Assembly: GCF_002915575.1 (NCBI RefSeq)
Contig: NZ_PQGD01000009.1
Coordinates: forward strand, 62,001 to 126,000
DNA from: Superficieibacter electus
GTDB lineage: Bacteria; Pseudomonadota; Gammaproteobacteria; Enterobacterales; Enterobacteriaceae
Reading direction: 5' to 3'
DNA length: 64,000 nt
A program made the position numbers and the translations under genes. Position 1 is the first letter of the stretch, and each line of letters starts with the position of its first letter. Under the pieces are notes generated by a model that saw only the letters and a list, made by a program, of their open reading frames with translations, did no database searches and was not told the DNA's origin. Shown one piece after another: positions 18,311 through 28,452 of this stretch.

Positions 18311-20317
18311 TTACTCACCTTCCTTAACATGAAGCGCACTAAAGTAGGTTTGCTCAAACTGGTCAGGGGCCAGCGCCGTGGCGAACAGAAATCCCTGAAC
18401 GTAGTCGACACCAGCGGCTTTCAGCCACTCATACTGAACCTGTTGTTCCACGCCTTCCGCCACAATACTGAGGTTGAGGCTTTGCGCCATCTGCACTATC
18501 GCTGAAACCATGCTCGTATCATCAGGAATGCCATCGACGAAGATTTTGTCGATCTTCAGCATGTCTACCGGCAGCGATTTCATATGCTGGAGCTGACGCA
18601 ACCCGGCATAGCCCATGCCAAAGTCGTCCAGCGCAATACTGACGCCCGCATTACGCAGTGGACGCAGAATGGCGATGGCGGCCTGCGGATCGTCAATGCG
18701 CCGACTCTCTGTGACTTCAAGGATCAGCGACCCCGGCTCAATGCGATAGCGGCTCAGTAATTCCAGCAGGTCGGGTACCATATCGTGATGCAGCAGTTGC
18801 AGGGCTGAAATATTCACCGACAGCGGAAGACGTAACCCTTTGGCACGCCAGGCCGCAAGCTGGCGACAGGCTTCTTCCAGCACCCAGTAACCGACGGTCA
18901 CCATCAGGCCGCAGGATTCAATCGTATCAATCAGATCGCAGGGCAGCTCCCACTGACCGTTAGGCTGAAGCTGGCGCAGCAACACTTCGGCGCTACAAAC
19001 TTCCCCACTGCGGGTATCAATTTGCGGCTGTAACCAGATAGCAAACTGTTGATTATCCAGCGCATAAAGAATGTCGCTTTCTTCCGTTAAGCGACGTTGC
19101 GCCTTTTCCATTTGCTCAGGATCGAAAAACTCAATCTGGTTTTTGCCCTTGCGGCGCGCGGTAAAGGCAGCGGAAAACGCCCGCCGGTAGAGCTGTTCAG
19201 CAGAGAGATCGCGGTTAAACATAGCGATACCAATGCTCGCGCTGGGACGAAGCTGAATGCCCTGTACCGGCAATCGCTCATTAATTGAAGTAAGCACTTG
19301 CTGACCTAACGTAATCGCGTGCCACGGCTCTTTAACGCCGTGCGCAATGACCGCAAAATCGTAGCCGCTGACCTGGGTTAACACCATTTTCGGCGACAAA
19401 ACCGATTTCAGCCGCTCCACCAGCGTCAACAGCAGCATTTCACGCTGGCTTTCCTGCAACACGCCCGCCGTATCCTGGAGAGTTTCACAGGCAATGACCA
19501 TCAGCGCCGAGCCGCTGCTGCGCTCAGCGTTCTGATCCAGCAGCGCCAGCAGGAAGCTTTTGTTCGGTAAGCCAGACACGGGAAAGCGCGTCGAATGATT
19601 GTTCAGCTCCTCATAATGGCGGAGCAGCGCCTGCTGATTGCGGTTGTAACTGCGTGCCAGCATGCCGATTTCGTCATCGTGATGCAGATTCGGCAGGCTA
19701 AGTTGATGACCGGGGGCCTCGTGGGGCGAGGTTTCATTAAGCTCGCGGGCAATCTGCCGCAGCGGACGGACAAGTAAACGGCTGCTGCCCCAGGTGATCG
19801 CTACCGTCATCACCAGCACCAGTAGTAAGTAAGCAGTTACTAACGTTGAAATCGCACTCATGACGAAGCGGTACATGCGCCACGAGTCCGCCTGTAGCAC
19901 CAGATACGCCAGCGGCTGCGGGTTAGCAGGCCGCTCCAGCGAGTAGATCGGCAGTGAAATCTGTACCGGTAGCTCGAAAATCCGGGTAATTGTCACCGGC
20001 ACGGGCCTTTCGGTGATAAAGCTCATGCGCAGCGCCTGGAACTGGTTGGGCAAAACCACGTCGGCACGGCTGACAATACCGGCGGGCTGGATGCGGCGCA
20101 GAATGGTCTCCGCCTCCGGAATATCGCCTTTGAGGATCGAAGAGGAAAGCGGTTCACGCACCGAACGGGCAATGCTTTCAAGCTGAGATGCCGTGTCGTA
20201 GCGACTCTGTTGCACAAAGTGAAAAAGTAAAATAAAACAAAAAATAAACAGGAAAAACATGGCAACGACGGAAACCATCGCCATGTGTTTTATGGTTAGA
20301 GAACGGCTGACGCGCAA
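18311..20317 (-). CDS. pdeK: Membrane c-di-GMP phosphodiesterase PdeK (YhjK), HAMP-GGDEF-EAL
   Basis: 668 residues (E. coli about 650). Membrane helix about 13-35, a periplasmic sensor region about 36-150, second helix about 155-178, then HAMP, GGDEF and EAL. The GGDEF motif is SGYDF, so cyclase activity should be lost. The EAL domain keeps [31 protein letters not shown] and VAEGVE, so hydrolysis of c-di-GMP is likely. It sits immediately downstream of the leftward cellulose operon and may locally tune BcsA. A 157-base gap with an 8-bp hairpin (20425-20450) separates it from bcsZ. Confidence 0.94.
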   Translation of the reverse strand: MRVSRSLTIKHMAMVSVVAMFFLFIFCFILLFHFVQQSRYDTASQLESIARSVREPLSSSILKGDIPEAETILRRIQPAGIVSRADVVLPNQFQALRMSFITERPVPVTITRIFELPVQISLPIYSLERPANPQPLAYLVLQADSWRMYRFVMSAISTLVTAYLLLVLVMTVAITWGSSRLLVRPLRQIARELNETSPHEAPGHQLSLPNLHHDDEIGMLARSYNRNQQALLRHYEELNNHSTRFPVSGLPNKSFLLALLDQNAERSSGSALMVIACETLQDTAGVLQESQREMLLLTLVERLKSVLSPKMVLTQVSGYDFAVIAHGVKEPWHAITLGQQVLTSINERLPVQGIQLRPSASIGIAMFNRDLSAEQLYRRAFSAAFTARRKGKNQIEFFDPEQMEKAQRRLTEESDILYALDNQQFAIWLQPQIDTRSGEVCSAEVLLRQLQPNGQWELPCDLIDTIESCGLMVTVGYWVLEEACRQLAAWRAKGLRLPLSVNISALQLLHHDMVPDLLELLSRYRIEPGSLILEVTESRRIDDPQAAIAILRPLRNAGVSIALDDFGMGYAGLRQLQHMKSLPVDMLKIDKIFVDGIPDDTSMVSAIVQMAQSLNLSIVAEGVEQQVQYEWLKAAGVDYVQGFLFATALAPDQFEQTYFSALHVKEGE

Positions 20318-20474
20318 ATTAACTCTCCACTAATACTGATCCAGAGCATCAGGTCAGGAAATGTCTCCTGGCCGGGGCCGATTATACCCGATCGAAAGGA
20401 AATGAGAGAGAGAACGCGACGAATCCGCATTTGCTGGTCAGAAAATGCGGAACATTGCCACTGTTACCGGCGGC

Positions 20475-21473
20475 TTAATTGCCTTTTGCGGCCATCCAGA
20501 CCAGCATTTTGAGGCTGGCGGAGTAGTAATCGTCCTGGGCTGTGATCTGCGGTTCTGACTGACTCTCTCCCATCGTCAAATCACGCACGGCCAGCAGTCC
20601 CGCATTCATGTTATACGGCGCACGCTCACCGTTCACCACGTTAATCCAGGCGGGCGTCTGCTGGCGCGGGAACTGTTTCCACCACTGCCGCCAGGGCTGT
20701 AGAAGCGGGCTTTGCGCATTCTGCCAGCGAATATAGAGCGGAATGCGGATCGCATCGTAGCTGACACGCGGCGGCCATTCCTGCGCCGGGCTAAGGCTGC
20801 CGTCAGCGGAAAGCGCCACCCAGTCGGTTGGCAGTTGTGCTTCGCCCCATGCCATTTTGCCGACCAGCGTCTGCCCGTCGCGCAGCAGTTCCTGCCACAC
20901 TTTAAGATAGCTGCGGCGGGCAAAATCCTGCCAGGCGGGAAAAATAAAATAAGACGGATTGAGGTTAACCCGGGTATTCAAATCAAAACCATTTTGCCCC
21001 GGCAGCATGACGCGATAACCAGCAAACTCAATAACCGTATATTTAATTAATGCCTGAGTGATAGCGTCTGAGGCCGTACCATAGCTGCTGTCCTGCCAGC
21101 GCTGCTGCGCCTTCAACAAAGCCCAGGCAATAAGCGCATCGCCGTCCGACGCATTGTTTTTATCAGCAATCGGATCGGGCGCAACCGGGTTATAACGCCA
21201 GTAAAATAGCCCGGTCTCTTTATTTTTTAAATGGCCGTTGGTCCACTGCCAGAGCTTATCAAACGCCGGGCGGTCATTATTGGCGACGGCCATCAGCATG
21301 GCGTAACCCTGCCCCTCAGTATGCGAGACATTGCCATTGCCGGTATCGACAATGCGTCCATCCGGCATCAGAAAACGGGCTTTATAGCTCTCCCAGGCGG
21401 TATCGGCCTGAGCGAGAGAAGTAAACAGCAGCGCGGTCATGACCACAACAGCGGATAGCGTTCGCAAAACCAT
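20475..21473 (-). CDS. bcsZ: Periplasmic endo-1,4-beta-glucanase BcsZ (GH8)
   Basis: 332 residues with a signal peptide (cleavage after SLAQA, about residue 22). GH8 catalytic residues: the acid Glu in SHTEGQGYAMLMAV (Glu53) and the base Asp in VSYDAIRIPLY (about 240). It trims nascent cellulose in the periplasm. Here it is the last gene of the operon, 13 bases after bcsD; in E. coli it sits between bcsB and bcsC. Confidence 0.95.
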   Translation of the reverse strand: MVLRTLSAVVVMTALLFTSLAQADTAWESYKARFLMPDGRIVDTGNGNVSHTEGQGYAMLMAVANNDRPAFDKLWQWTNGHLKNKETGLFYWRYNPVAPDPIADKNNASDGDALIAWALLKAQQRWQDSSYGTASDAITQALIKYTVIEFAGYRVMLPGQNGFDLNTRVNLNPSYFIFPAWQDFARRSYLKVWQELLRDGQTLVGKMAWGEAQLPTDWVALSADGSLSPAQEWPPRVSYDAIRIPLYIRWQNAQSPLLQPWRQWWKQFPRQQTPAWINVVNGERAPYNMNAGLLAVRDLTMGESQSEPQITAQDDYYSASLKMLVWMAAKGN

Positions 21474-21486
21474 AATTCACTCATCA

Positions 21487-21954
21487 TTACGGATTAAAAT
21501 AACGGAACTGGACGTCATCGACGGAAAAAAGCTGCTCCCGCTGAAACAACAGGTGCGCTTCGCCGCCTTGTCCCTGTAACCAGCGTGCGTAAAGTCCTTC
21601 CAGTATCGCACAAAAAGCGTTACACCAGCGGACCTGCTGGTCTTCATTACGGCTGACCGGGAGCGCCTGATGGCGGACCACCAGCCCCAGTTCGCCGACG
21701 CTCACCGCCACCACGCCCCAGTTAAAGGTCGCCAGCAGATGATTGATATTCTGTTCCAGATCGCCCAGCGTCTGCGCTTCGGGAAGCGGGAACGCATCCG
21801 CCAGCGTTTCCCCCATCTGGCGCAGAAACGGCTGACTCTCGCGTTCACCCGCATTGCGGATCATGCCGTCAATCATAATGGTCAGCAGATCAAACCAGCC
21901 TGGCGGCGTTTGTTGCTGCTGGAAATAGGCCTTTAGCGCAGTATTGTTATCCAT
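21487..21954 (-). CDS. bcsD: Cellulose synthase subunit BcsD
   Basis: 155 residues, the normal BcsD length, with the N-terminal YFQQQQTPPGWFDLL typical of the family. BcsD forms octameric rings in the periplasm or cytoplasm (reports differ) that help align glucan export sites and cellulose crystallisation. Its start overlaps the bcsC stop as TAATG, so translation is coupled. Its presence defines the bcsD-containing operon type, which E. coli K-12 lacks. Confidence 0.9.
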   Translation of the reverse strand: MDNNTALKAYFQQQQTPPGWFDLLTIMIDGMIRNAGERESQPFLRQMGETLADAFPLPEAQTLGDLEQNINHLLATFNWGVVAVSVGELGLVVRHQALPVSRNEDQQVRWCNAFCAILEGLYARWLQGQGGEAHLLFQREQLFSVDDVQFRYFNP

Positions 21955-24900
21955 TATTCATTCCCTAACATATAGCGGAACCATAGCCCGGCAGTGCTTT
22001 CGTTATAATCGCCGAACGTATCATAGCCAACCTGACCACCAATACGCATCTGTTTGTTTACTTTATAATCAGCACCTGCCCGTACCGTATAGCCAAGTCC
22101 ATTTTCCGAGGTGGCTTTATACCGCGCTTCCTTTGCAAAACCATTTGCCACCGCCGTTTCAAGCTGCTGCTGCCAGCCGGATTGCGTCGGGAAGTAGTCG
22201 CTGCTGTCCTGGGTATAAGACTGATAACCCGCCGAACCGCCCACTCTCAGGGTCCAGTTATCGTATTTCTGCGTGAGATCGACCGGCAGTGAAACGCTGA
22301 CGTAGTTTTGTGGACTGAAATACCCGCCCTGACCATAGGTAAACTGGCTCAGGTTTTTCGAGAAGTCCATATAACTCATACTTAAACCGGTCTGAAGCTG
22401 GCTGTAGTCGTCATGGAAGGGCCGCAGATAAACCCCCGCGCTGGCGTTGACGCTGGTGTTGCTGGCAACGTTTTCACCAAGATAGCTATAGCCGCCACCG
22501 CCGATGTAGAAGCCTGCGTCGCCGTCGTCATAGCTTAATTGCAGCGTACCGCCGTTTTTCGTCACCTGCCCCCAGCGTTTGCCGGAGTACGAATCTTTCG
22601 CGCCGACATAAGACAGCAGGCTGTCGGTCAACGCGCGCCGCTCGCCGGTGAGGATCAACGACAGATAATTCGTTAACTTAGGCGACCATTTGACGCCGCC
22701 CACCAGGGTGTTCATATCCTGGCCCAGCGGCGTACTGCCGATATCGACCCGATACTGATCGCCGCTTAGCGCCATGCTAAGTTCAACGCCGTTAGCCTTT
22801 TGCGAGTCGGTTGAGGAATCACCCGACTCGTTCACATTTGGCTTCAGGCTGGACGCAGCAAGGTAGCTCGCCACCTGACCTGAATCATAACTACCCAGCC
22901 GCGCCAGATTTTCCATTCCCGCGCTGGTGGTCGGGTTGAGCGTGGCTGCATCGATCGTGCCCAGAGTGCTCAAAAACTGAGCGCCCGGATTACTGGCAAA
23001 ATAGGCGGTCTGCTGCGCTTCAGTCATCGCCGCAATCGCCTGCTGCTCGCTGGCCGCCGTGGCGGCGATATTAGAGACCGCATTCGCCAGCGGGTTCGAT
23101 CCATAACGCCGCCAGGCATCGCCCGAAGCGCTGCCCGCGTTAAGGGTAATTGGCGTGGCGGTGAATTCAAAGCGCGACTCGCCAAACGGCGAGGAAGACC
23201 AGGTCAGCGGCGCTTTCACTTCGGTCAGCTTACTGGTGCCGGTTTCACCATCACGGCTGCGCACTTCAACCCCGCCCTGCATCCAGGTGCCGGTTTTCTC
23301 TTCCAGTTGCTCCATCATGGTATCAATTTGCCGCAGCGTGCGGTTCTGCGCCGTTTCAACAGGTAAATCAGTGCGTTGACTGCCCGGCAGTGCCAGATCC
23401 GTTTCGCTGGTAGAGACTGCGCCCACCTGCCAGGGCAAGGTGCGTCCGTAGGTCGAGGCACTACGCGCCTGCGGCTGAAGGCGTGATGTGCCGACAAACG
23501 GGTTATCCGCCGCCAGCAGGCCGCCGACGCTCGGGGTGGCTGAGCTATTGGTGGTCTGTAAACCCAATACCCGGCCACGCGCGCTACGCAGGTAAGTGAG
23601 CGCCCGCTGATGATTGCCCTGCGCCTCTTCCACGCGGGAAAGCAGGATCAGGCGATCCGGCGTATTGTCGTTGCGCAATCCGCGCGCCAGTTGTTCTGCG
23701 CGATCGTTATCGCCCTCAGACAAAGCTACGTCAATGGCTCCGGCACGCGCTGCCTGGTCGGGCGTATCGCGGGTGATCAGGTAGTCGTACACCACCCCGG
23801 CCTCTTTGTTCATTTTGCCGCTCTGATAGAGCCGCGCCATCGCGAACATCAAGTCGGTATTTTGCGGGTCCTGTTGCAGCGCCCGAATCAACTTGTCGTA
23901 AGCTGCCGCATAGTTGCCCTGCTCGCGCAGGCGATCGGCGTCGTTAACCACATAGCCATTTTGCAGGCTGGCAAGCTGGGTCGGCGTGCTTTGCGCCTGT
24001 AGCGTCGGATTCGCTAACAGCGCCTGGGCCTCGCTGGTCAGCCCCGCCTGATTCAGGACCGTCACCTGATCGGCGTAGTCGCCCGCGCCGCCCTGAACCC
24101 CCGCATTAATATTGTTGCGCACCAGCGCGACGGCGGTGGTGATATCGCCACTTTGCGCCAGCAGCCGCGCCAGCTTGCCGACATCCGCCGGATCTTTCGG
24201 CGGCTGCGACGAGAGTGCCTTCAGCGTGTTCATCGCCGCCACGGAATTGCCCTGCGCCAGGTAGTTCTGCGCCATGGCAATCTGCATGTTGTAGTTCACC
24301 CGCTGGCGCAGATCGCGCATCTGCGTGTTCTGGCTGGCGGCCGGAATGCGGGAGAGCAGCGTTTGCGCCTGCTGCCACGCGCCGTTTTCGCTGGAGAACA
24401 GCGCCGCCGCGTACAAGGCGTTGGCATTCGCTCCCGCGCGATAAGCCGGAGCCATCACCGCCGCGGCTTCATTCTCGCCACCGGATTTTTGCAGCAGCCG
24501 CGCCAGATCCAGACGCAGCCAGAAATCATCAGGATTACGCGCCACGCCCTGGCGCAGGGTGGCGATCGCCTGCTGAACGTTACCGCCTGCGGCCTGCTGC
24601 TGCGCCTGACGGCGAATCGCATCGCCCGGTACGCCGGTGACAACACGCGGCTGAAGCCGGGCCTGAAGATTTTGCGGTAGCGTGCGCAGCACCGTTTGCG
24701 CCTCCGCCGTTTTGTTTTGATCGCGCAGCACGTAGTAAAGGTTCTCCCGCGCCGCCGCGTTCTGCGGCTGATCGTTCAGTGCCGCCCGCAGGGTTTGTTC
24801 AGCCTGCGCGTAGTCTTTGTTCTGGCGCAAAACGTCAGCGCGGAACAGTTTGCCTGCGATGCCGCGCTCGCCGCTCTGCTGGGCCAGCGGCGCGGAGAGC

Positions 24901-25997
24901 GCCAGCGCCTGACTGATATTGCCCTGCTTATATGCCTGCTGAGCCTGCGCCAGTTGGCCGTAAAACTGCGCGTCATCCGCCTGGGTTTTCCGCTCGTCTG
25001 CCGCGTCGCCGCCCTGGCTGGCGGCCCGGTTAAGATACTGCGCCGCCGCCTGATAATCCCCGCTGCGCTGGGCGATGTAGCCCATGCCCGCCAGCGCGTC
25101 GGCATCGGCCGGATTGGTTTGCAGTACCTGCTCGAATTCCTGCTTTGCCGCGTCAACGTTACCGCTGTTAAGGGCGGTGTAACCTTCCCCTTTGGCAATG
25201 CCGCCAATACGCTCGCGGAAGTATTTTTGTACCTCCGTATCCTGCGGATGGCGGCGCAGCCAGTTATCGTAATAATGCTGATCGCCCTGCGCCACGCCGA
25301 GCCACAGTAGCGACTGACGCAGGCCGTTATCTGCTTCTTTATCCCCGCTGGCCAACGGTTCCAGCATGTCCATCCCTTCCCGGCGGGTCTCCTCCCGCCA
25401 GGTTAACGCCTTACCCAGCGCCACGCGGATAGCATTATCCTGCGGACGTTGCGCCACATAACGCCGCAACTCGCTCACCGCCTGCGGATAAAGCGCTTTG
25501 TCGCTCGCCATGGTCAGGTAATACTCTGCCGCAATCCCTTGCGGCGGAGTATCGCCGTTGAACATACTTTTCCAGGTGGCCAGCGCGGCAGGAATATTGC
25601 CGCTGCGTGCCTGCTGACGCGCAAGGTTAAGCTGCCCCTGCGGCACCGCAGAAAGTTGACGGGCATTCGATAACGCTTCCAGCCCGGCGTCGCCCGGCGA
25701 GGCTTTTTCCAGACGCGCTCGCCACTGTGCCGAGGCTTGTGTATCGCCGCGCTGCTGTGTCCACAGCGCCATCAGATACAATGCCTGGGTGTTATTCGCA
25801 TCAACCAGCAGCACTTTCCTGAGCGATTCCATCGCCAGCTCGTCATGCGATCGCTCATGCCAGTATTTTGCCTGCTCAAAGAGCGCGTTCAATGCCGCAT
25901 CGTTGGGTGCCGCCAGCGCGTCGCCCACCGTACCCAGCGTCAGAATGCCCGTCAGGCACAGCGTAGATAAACGGCGGCCCGGATCATGTTTTATCAT
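21954..25997 (-). CDS. bcsC: Cellulose export outer membrane protein BcsC
   Basis: 1347 residues from ATG 25997, chosen because GGGAGC lies just upstream and MIKHDPGRRLSTLCLTGILTLG starts a signal peptide (cleaved after DALA). A long periplasmic TPR superhelix (about residues 35-850) is shown by repeated A..Y...L....N..A-L pairs. A linker and a C-terminal BCSC_C beta-barrel (about 1000-1347) follow, ending with the WFRYMLGNE strand. It conducts cellulose through peptidoglycan and the outer membrane. It overlaps the end of bcsB by 14 bases and the start of bcsD by one. Confidence 0.95.
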   Translation of the reverse strand: MIKHDPGRRLSTLCLTGILTLGTVGDALAAPNDAALNALFEQAKYWHERSHDELAMESLRKVLLVDANNTQALYLMALWTQQRGDTQASAQWRARLEKASPGDAGLEALSNARQLSAVPQGQLNLARQQARSGNIPAALATWKSMFNGDTPPQGIAAEYYLTMASDKALYPQAVSELRRYVAQRPQDNAIRVALGKALTWREETRREGMDMLEPLASGDKEADNGLRQSLLWLGVAQGDQHYYDNWLRRHPQDTEVQKYFRERIGGIAKGEGYTALNSGNVDAAKQEFEQVLQTNPADADALAGMGYIAQRSGDYQAAAQYLNRAASQGGDAADERKTQADDAQFYGQLAQAQQAYKQGNISQALALSAPLAQQSGERGIAGKLFRADVLRQNKDYAQAEQTLRAALNDQPQNAAARENLYYVLRDQNKTAEAQTVLRTLPQNLQARLQPRVVTGVPGDAIRRQAQQQAAGGNVQQAIATLRQGVARNPDDFWLRLDLARLLQKSGGENEAAAVMAPAYRAGANANALYAAALFSSENGAWQQAQTLLSRIPAASQNTQMRDLRQRVNYNMQIAMAQNYLAQGNSVAAMNTLKALSSQPPKDPADVGKLARLLAQSGDITTAVALVRNNINAGVQGGAGDYADQVTVLNQAGLTSEAQALLANPTLQAQSTPTQLASLQNGYVVNDADRLREQGNYAAAYDKLIRALQQDPQNTDLMFAMARLYQSGKMNKEAGVVYDYLITRDTPDQAARAGAIDVALSEGDNDRAEQLARGLRNDNTPDRLILLSRVEEAQGNHQRALTYLRSARGRVLGLQTTNSSATPSVGGLLAADNPFVGTSRLQPQARSASTYGRTLPWQVGAVSTSETDLALPGSQRTDLPVETAQNRTLRQIDTMMEQLEEKTGTWMQGGVEVRSRDGETGTSKLTEVKAPLTWSSSPFGESRFEFTATPITLNAGSASGDAWRRYGSNPLANAVSNIAATAASEQQAIAAMTEAQQTAYFASNPGAQFLSTLGTIDAATLNPTTSAGMENLARLGSYDSGQVASYLAASSLKPNVNESGDSSTDSQKANGVELSMALSGDQYRVDIGSTPLGQDMNTLVGGVKWSPKLTNYLSLILTGERRALTDSLLSYVGAKDSYSGKRWGQVTKNGGTLQLSYDDGDAGFYIGGGGYSYLGENVASNTSVNASAGVYLRPFHDDYSQLQTGLSMSYMDFSKNLSQFTYGQGGYFSPQNYVSVSLPVDLTQKYDNWTLRVGGSAGYQSYTQDSSDYFPTQSGWQQQLETAVANGFAKEARYKATSENGLGYTVRAGADYKVNKQMRIGGQVGYDTFGDYNESTAGLWFRYMLGNE

Positions 25998-28452
25998 TGT
26001 GGTCGCTCCCTGAATAAAGACGTTTCCGGGCATGCCGTCTGAACATGGCGGTTAGTGCCACGCCGAGAATAGAGGCAGCAATAAGTCCCACAATCGCCAG
26101 CAGCGCTGAATACTGGTTCGCATACCAGATAGCCATCATGTAGCCAGGCATCTGCCCGCTCGGGAACTGGGTGCTGACCCGGAAACTGCGAACGCCGTTT
26201 TCGTCGGTGATAATGGACGTATCGCCGCGAATGCCTGCGTTGATGCGTGATGAACTCAGATCGTCGGGTAAACGGGCCAACTGATCGTCATTGCTGCCCA
26301 CGGCAGCGACCACCAGCCGTTCAGGGTTCCACGGTGAGCGATAGCTGATAAAGCCACGCCACGCCTCGTTTGAGGAGAAGTAGCGGTCGGCATCAATATT
26401 GTCCGTAGACCAGTCGCCCAGCAGCCAGCGCTGAACTTTCTGCCACGGCGTGGGTGGACGAACGCCGAGCGTACTGTCACCCGCAATATACGGCGATTGC
26501 GACAAGAGTCCCTGAATAAAGGCTTTTTGATCAAGACCGCCTACGGCCAGTACATCGCGCTGGCGTAAGTACTCAAGATTGGTGCCTCCGCCGGGTAGCC
26601 CCAGCACCACACGGTTATTGGCCAGCGCCATCCCCGTTGCATTACCAGAACGCGCTGCGAGATTCAGCAGCATCGCTACCTGCGTTTCCGACGGCGTCTC
26701 CGGTAGCAGCATTACTGTCTGCGAATAGTCTGCCAGACGAGTAAACGGGAACGAGGCACCGACGAAATAGGAAAGGTTCGGTAACATTGAGAAGTGCTGT
26801 GTGTGACTCAAATCAATCCATGAGTCCTCGTTGAGACGACTCTTGATATTATTATTGAGCAGCACGCTACAGGGCGCGGTCTCCTTCGGCACTACGTTAA
26901 AGTAGAGCGAAAGCTGGTTATCACCGTAAATCAAATACGGCTCCAGCGGGATGGTCACTTTCTCCTGACGCGCATCGCCGCCCGCTTTACGCCACAGCAT
27001 TTCGAGAAAGCCCTGCTTGTTCATGGGCAGGTTGCTCAGGAAGGTATTGTTCAGCGTCACGCTCAGACGCGATTTCTCTTCGTCGATCCAGGTTTCAGAC
27101 GGAAAGCGGTAGCCAATGTGCAGCGGAATGGTTTCGCCGTCCCATAAGTAGAGATCCGGCGCGGCGCGAAACGCCACCTGGAGCGGCGCATGCCAGACAC
27201 CAGAGACCGTCGTGCTTTGATCTTTGCGGATCAGCTCCGAGAGCTTTACCGGGCGGGAAGTGGAGATCCAGCGCGGGGCATCATACGGTTTACTGGTGGG
27301 GATCGCCTGCGCTTCAACCTCGGCACTCGCCGTCTGGCCGGGGAAATCGCCTTTCGCCAGCCGCCAGGCCGCTGCCCGCAGTGCAGAATCATCTTTGCCG
27401 ACGACCAGCAGCAATTTATACACCGGGTTGATGGGGTTATCGATAATTTTCAGTAGCGGCGCGTTCGTTTGCGGCAGCGTTAACCCACCGATCTGCTCAC
27501 CAGGATGGCCGACGAGAATGCCGTGCTGTTCAGGCAGGCGATTACTCAGCGCGGTGAACGAAATACCGCGATAATCGGCCTGCATCCCCATCCATGACGA
27601 AATCAGTGCTGCGGCGCTGACCGCATCTGGCGTTAGTTTTGCCGGAAAACTAAAGGCCAGGTTAACCGGCGTCATCTGCTGACTGTCGAAAAATGGCTTC
27701 GGAAAATGGCTCAGGTCGGAGCCAATATCCAGCTGCTGCCCTTCAAGCTGGAAGCGCGAGGTGGGCAGAATGACGACCTGATATTTATTGCTGATATCGC
27801 GCAGACACTGCTGGGCGTCGCCATCGTTAATCTTAAAGCTCAGGTTATTACTGGAGACCATTAGCGCCGCCGGAATATCCAGCTCAAAGTGCGAGACATT
27901 ATTGTCCGCTGCGCTAAGTGGCACATTGCCCAGCGGCTGGCCGTTAAGTTGAAGTTGCAACGTCGCGTTGCGTGCCGCCATTTCCGGGGAAACGTTGACA
28001 TCCAGCGCAAGCTGCGCGCTGGTAATTACCCGGTCGCCGGGAAGGGTAAAGTCGATCCCACCCTGCAACTGCCCGCCGCTAAGGGAAATCCCTTGTGGGC
28101 TACCCATTTGCGCAAAGGTCAGGCTGCTGTCTGCCGGAGGCATAAAGCCCCCAGCCGTAGTGGTTGTGGGCGGCATTGCAGGCGGGGCATTAGATGCGCT
28201 ACCTGCGTCAGGTGTGTTTGATCCCCCTGGCGTCAACGTGGCGGGCGCGCTCGTTTCCTGTGCTGCGGACGGCGTATCCGCCGCAGGCGCGGCCGCGTCG
28301 GCAGACGCAGCGTTAGTATCTGCCGGGGCCGTCTCTGAGCCGGGTAGCGGGAAATTCAGCGGCGGCGTGGGTTGAGTTTCCGTCTCCTCTGCGTGGAGCA
28401 CGGGCACAAACAACGTCCCTATGATCAGTGCCAGCGTCGTGAATCGCTTCAT
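25984..28452 (-). CDS. bcsB: Cellulose synthase periplasmic subunit BcsB
   Basis: 822 residues. A signal peptide (cleaved near VLHAEE, residue 22) is followed by an unusually long Ala/Pro/Thr/Ser-rich linker (about 25-110), the carbohydrate-binding and flavodoxin-like domains of BcsB, and a C-terminal membrane anchor (about 782-804, YSALLAIVGLIAASILGVALTAMF) that packs on BcsA and is required for activity. It overlaps bcsA by four bases (ATGA) and bcsC by 14, indicating coupled translation. Confidence 0.95.
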   Translation of the reverse strand: MKRFTTLALIIGTLFVPVLHAEETETQPTPPLNFPLPGSETAPADTNAASADAAAPAADTPSAAQETSAPATLTPGGSNTPDAGSASNAPPAMPPTTTTAGGFMPPADSSLTFAQMGSPQGISLSGGQLQGGIDFTLPGDRVITSAQLALDVNVSPEMAARNATLQLQLNGQPLGNVPLSAADNNVSHFELDIPAALMVSSNNLSFKINDGDAQQCLRDISNKYQVVILPTSRFQLEGQQLDIGSDLSHFPKPFFDSQQMTPVNLAFSFPAKLTPDAVSAAALISSWMGMQADYRGISFTALSNRLPEQHGILVGHPGEQIGGLTLPQTNAPLLKIIDNPINPVYKLLLVVGKDDSALRAAAWRLAKGDFPGQTASAEVEAQAIPTSKPYDAPRWISTSRPVKLSELIRKDQSTTVSGVWHAPLQVAFRAAPDLYLWDGETIPLHIGYRFPSETWIDEEKSRLSVTLNNTFLSNLPMNKQGFLEMLWRKAGGDARQEKVTIPLEPYLIYGDNQLSLYFNVVPKETAPCSVLLNNNIKSRLNEDSWIDLSHTQHFSMLPNLSYFVGASFPFTRLADYSQTVMLLPETPSETQVAMLLNLAARSGNATGMALANNRVVLGLPGGGTNLEYLRQRDVLAVGGLDQKAFIQGLLSQSPYIAGDSTLGVRPPTPWQKVQRWLLGDWSTDNIDADRYFSSNEAWRGFISYRSPWNPERLVVAAVGSNDDQLARLPDDLSSSRINAGIRGDTSIITDENGVRSFRVSTQFPSGQMPGYMMAIWYANQYSALLAIVGLIAASILGVALTAMFRRHARKRLYSGSDHNDKT

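Noticed and set aside
24153-25310. Several long antisense frames across bcsC
   Set aside because: GC-rich TPR coding sequence creates long open frames on the opposite strand. No start signals; Arg/Leu-rich translations.
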